Assembly (NCBI RefSeq): GCF_019793435.1
Contig: NZ_JAILYH010000001.1
Coordinates: 372,001-436,000 of the forward strand
DNA: 64,000 bases
Reading direction: 5' to 3'
From: Rhizobium redzepovicii
Lineage (GTDB): Bacteria > Pseudomonadota > Alphaproteobacteria > Rhizobiales > Rhizobiaceae
The notes beneath the pieces were generated by a model. That model was not told where the DNA came from. It saw only the letters and a program-made list of their open reading frames with translations, and made no database searches. Position numbers and translations under genes: made by a program. This document shows, in pieces, positions 63,608 to 64,000 of the stretch (position 1 is its first letter; every line of letters starts with the position of its first letter).

Positions 63608-64000
63608 GCGGGCGGATCCCAGTCACTGCCATCGTTGCCCTCGGCATCACGCAAAATATCGGCTACGGCACGCTCTACTACAGCTTCAGTATTCTGGCGC
63701 CTGATATGGCGACCCATTTCGCGTGGTCGACCGAATGGATCTTCGGCGCCCTCTCGGTCGCGCTGCTGATCGGCGGGCTGACGGCGCCGTGGCTTGGCGG
63801 CCTTTTTGATCGCATTGGTGCCGGGCGGGTGATGACCATAGGCTCGGCCGTCGCCGCCGCAGCCTTGCTCGCCTGCGCCTACGCGCCGGGGAGAACGTCC
63901 TTTGTCGCCGCCCTGATCGCGATCGAGGTCGCAGCCAATCTGGTGCAGTACGGCGCGGCGTTCGCGTTTCTCGTGCAGCTCCGGCCGGAAGTGGCATCGC
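63604..64000 (+). CDS. MFS transporter, N-terminal part
   Basis: 132 codons of a major-facilitator gene cut by the right edge. ATG 63604 overlaps the arsH stop (ATGA), so it belongs to the ars operon. Four hydrophobic helices are visible, with the MFS motif A-like loop [13 protein letters not shown] between helices 2 and 3. Such genes end several rhizobial ars operons and are assumed to export an arsenical or another product of the operon. Confidence 0.85.
   Translation, partial: MSGRIPVTAIVALGITQNIGYGTLYYSFSILAPDMATHFAWSTEWIFGALSVALLIGGLTAPWLGGLFDRIGAGRVMTIGSAVAAAALLACAYAPGRTSFVAALIAIEVAANLVQYGAAFAFLVQLRPEVAS

Overview
The window reads as chromosome or large-replicon DNA of a fast-growing rhizobium, most likely of the Rhizobium leguminosarum/etli group. 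This rests on high GC, near-perfect Shine-Dalgarno boxes before most genes, rhizobial intergenic palindromes, and typical content: mocDEF-like genes, NrtR-nadABC, a DUF982 protein, class III cyclase/TPR proteins and a YcaO-TfuA pair (TfuA is named from rhizobial trifolitoxin work). No rRNA, tRNA, CRISPR array, phage module or insertion sequence was recognised.

Layout. 1-5011: a TIM-barrel isomerase fragment and a LacI-type regulator face a desaturase-like hydroxylase / Rieske ferredoxin / ferredoxin reductase / PanB-like set resembling rhizopine mocDEF. 5379-9803: NrtR, two operator-like palindromes and nadABC (de novo NAD synthesis). 10050-15115: a SARP/TPR regulator, a 47-residue candidate peptide precursor, YcaO, TfuA, an 88-residue protein and an XRE regulator, forming a candidate RiPP locus. 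15318-19574: part of an L-fucose/L-fuconate route with an IclR regulator. 19820-27445: a secreted caspase/Sel1 protein, a lipoprotein with an S74 self-cleaving domain, a truncated methyltransferase, an NlpC/P60-like protein, and two broken membrane-protein genes.

28516-38257 is the most striking block: five tightly spaced genes for OmpA/DUF4384, caspase/DUF4384, trypsin/pseudocaspase/DUF4384, a serpin, and a transmembrane pseudokinase with an FGE-like domain. Four of the products carry signal peptides and the fifth has one membrane segment, so the set should act at the cell envelope. The serpin's reactive loop carries a predicted P1 Arg, and the adjacent protease has a trypsin-type Asp pocket, which suggests a cognate protease-inhibitor pair. 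A decayed 3' copy of the pseudokinase gene lies at 51525-51722.

38486-59547 is accessory in character: a ClpP paralogue, an ArsR/SRPBCC pair, four class III cyclase-TPR genes plus the remnant of another, a LysR/GMC oxidase/fused CoA-transferase unit, a tautomerase with a LysR regulator, a Tat-exported sulfite-oxidase-like enzyme and an SDR, separated by decayed DNA and palindromic repeats. 59548-64000 is an arsenic-resistance island: DUF6428 divergent from arsR, LMW-type arsC, arsN2-like, acr3, glutaredoxin-type arsC, arsH and an MFS gene cut by the window edge. Functions are inferred by reading motifs; no database search was run.
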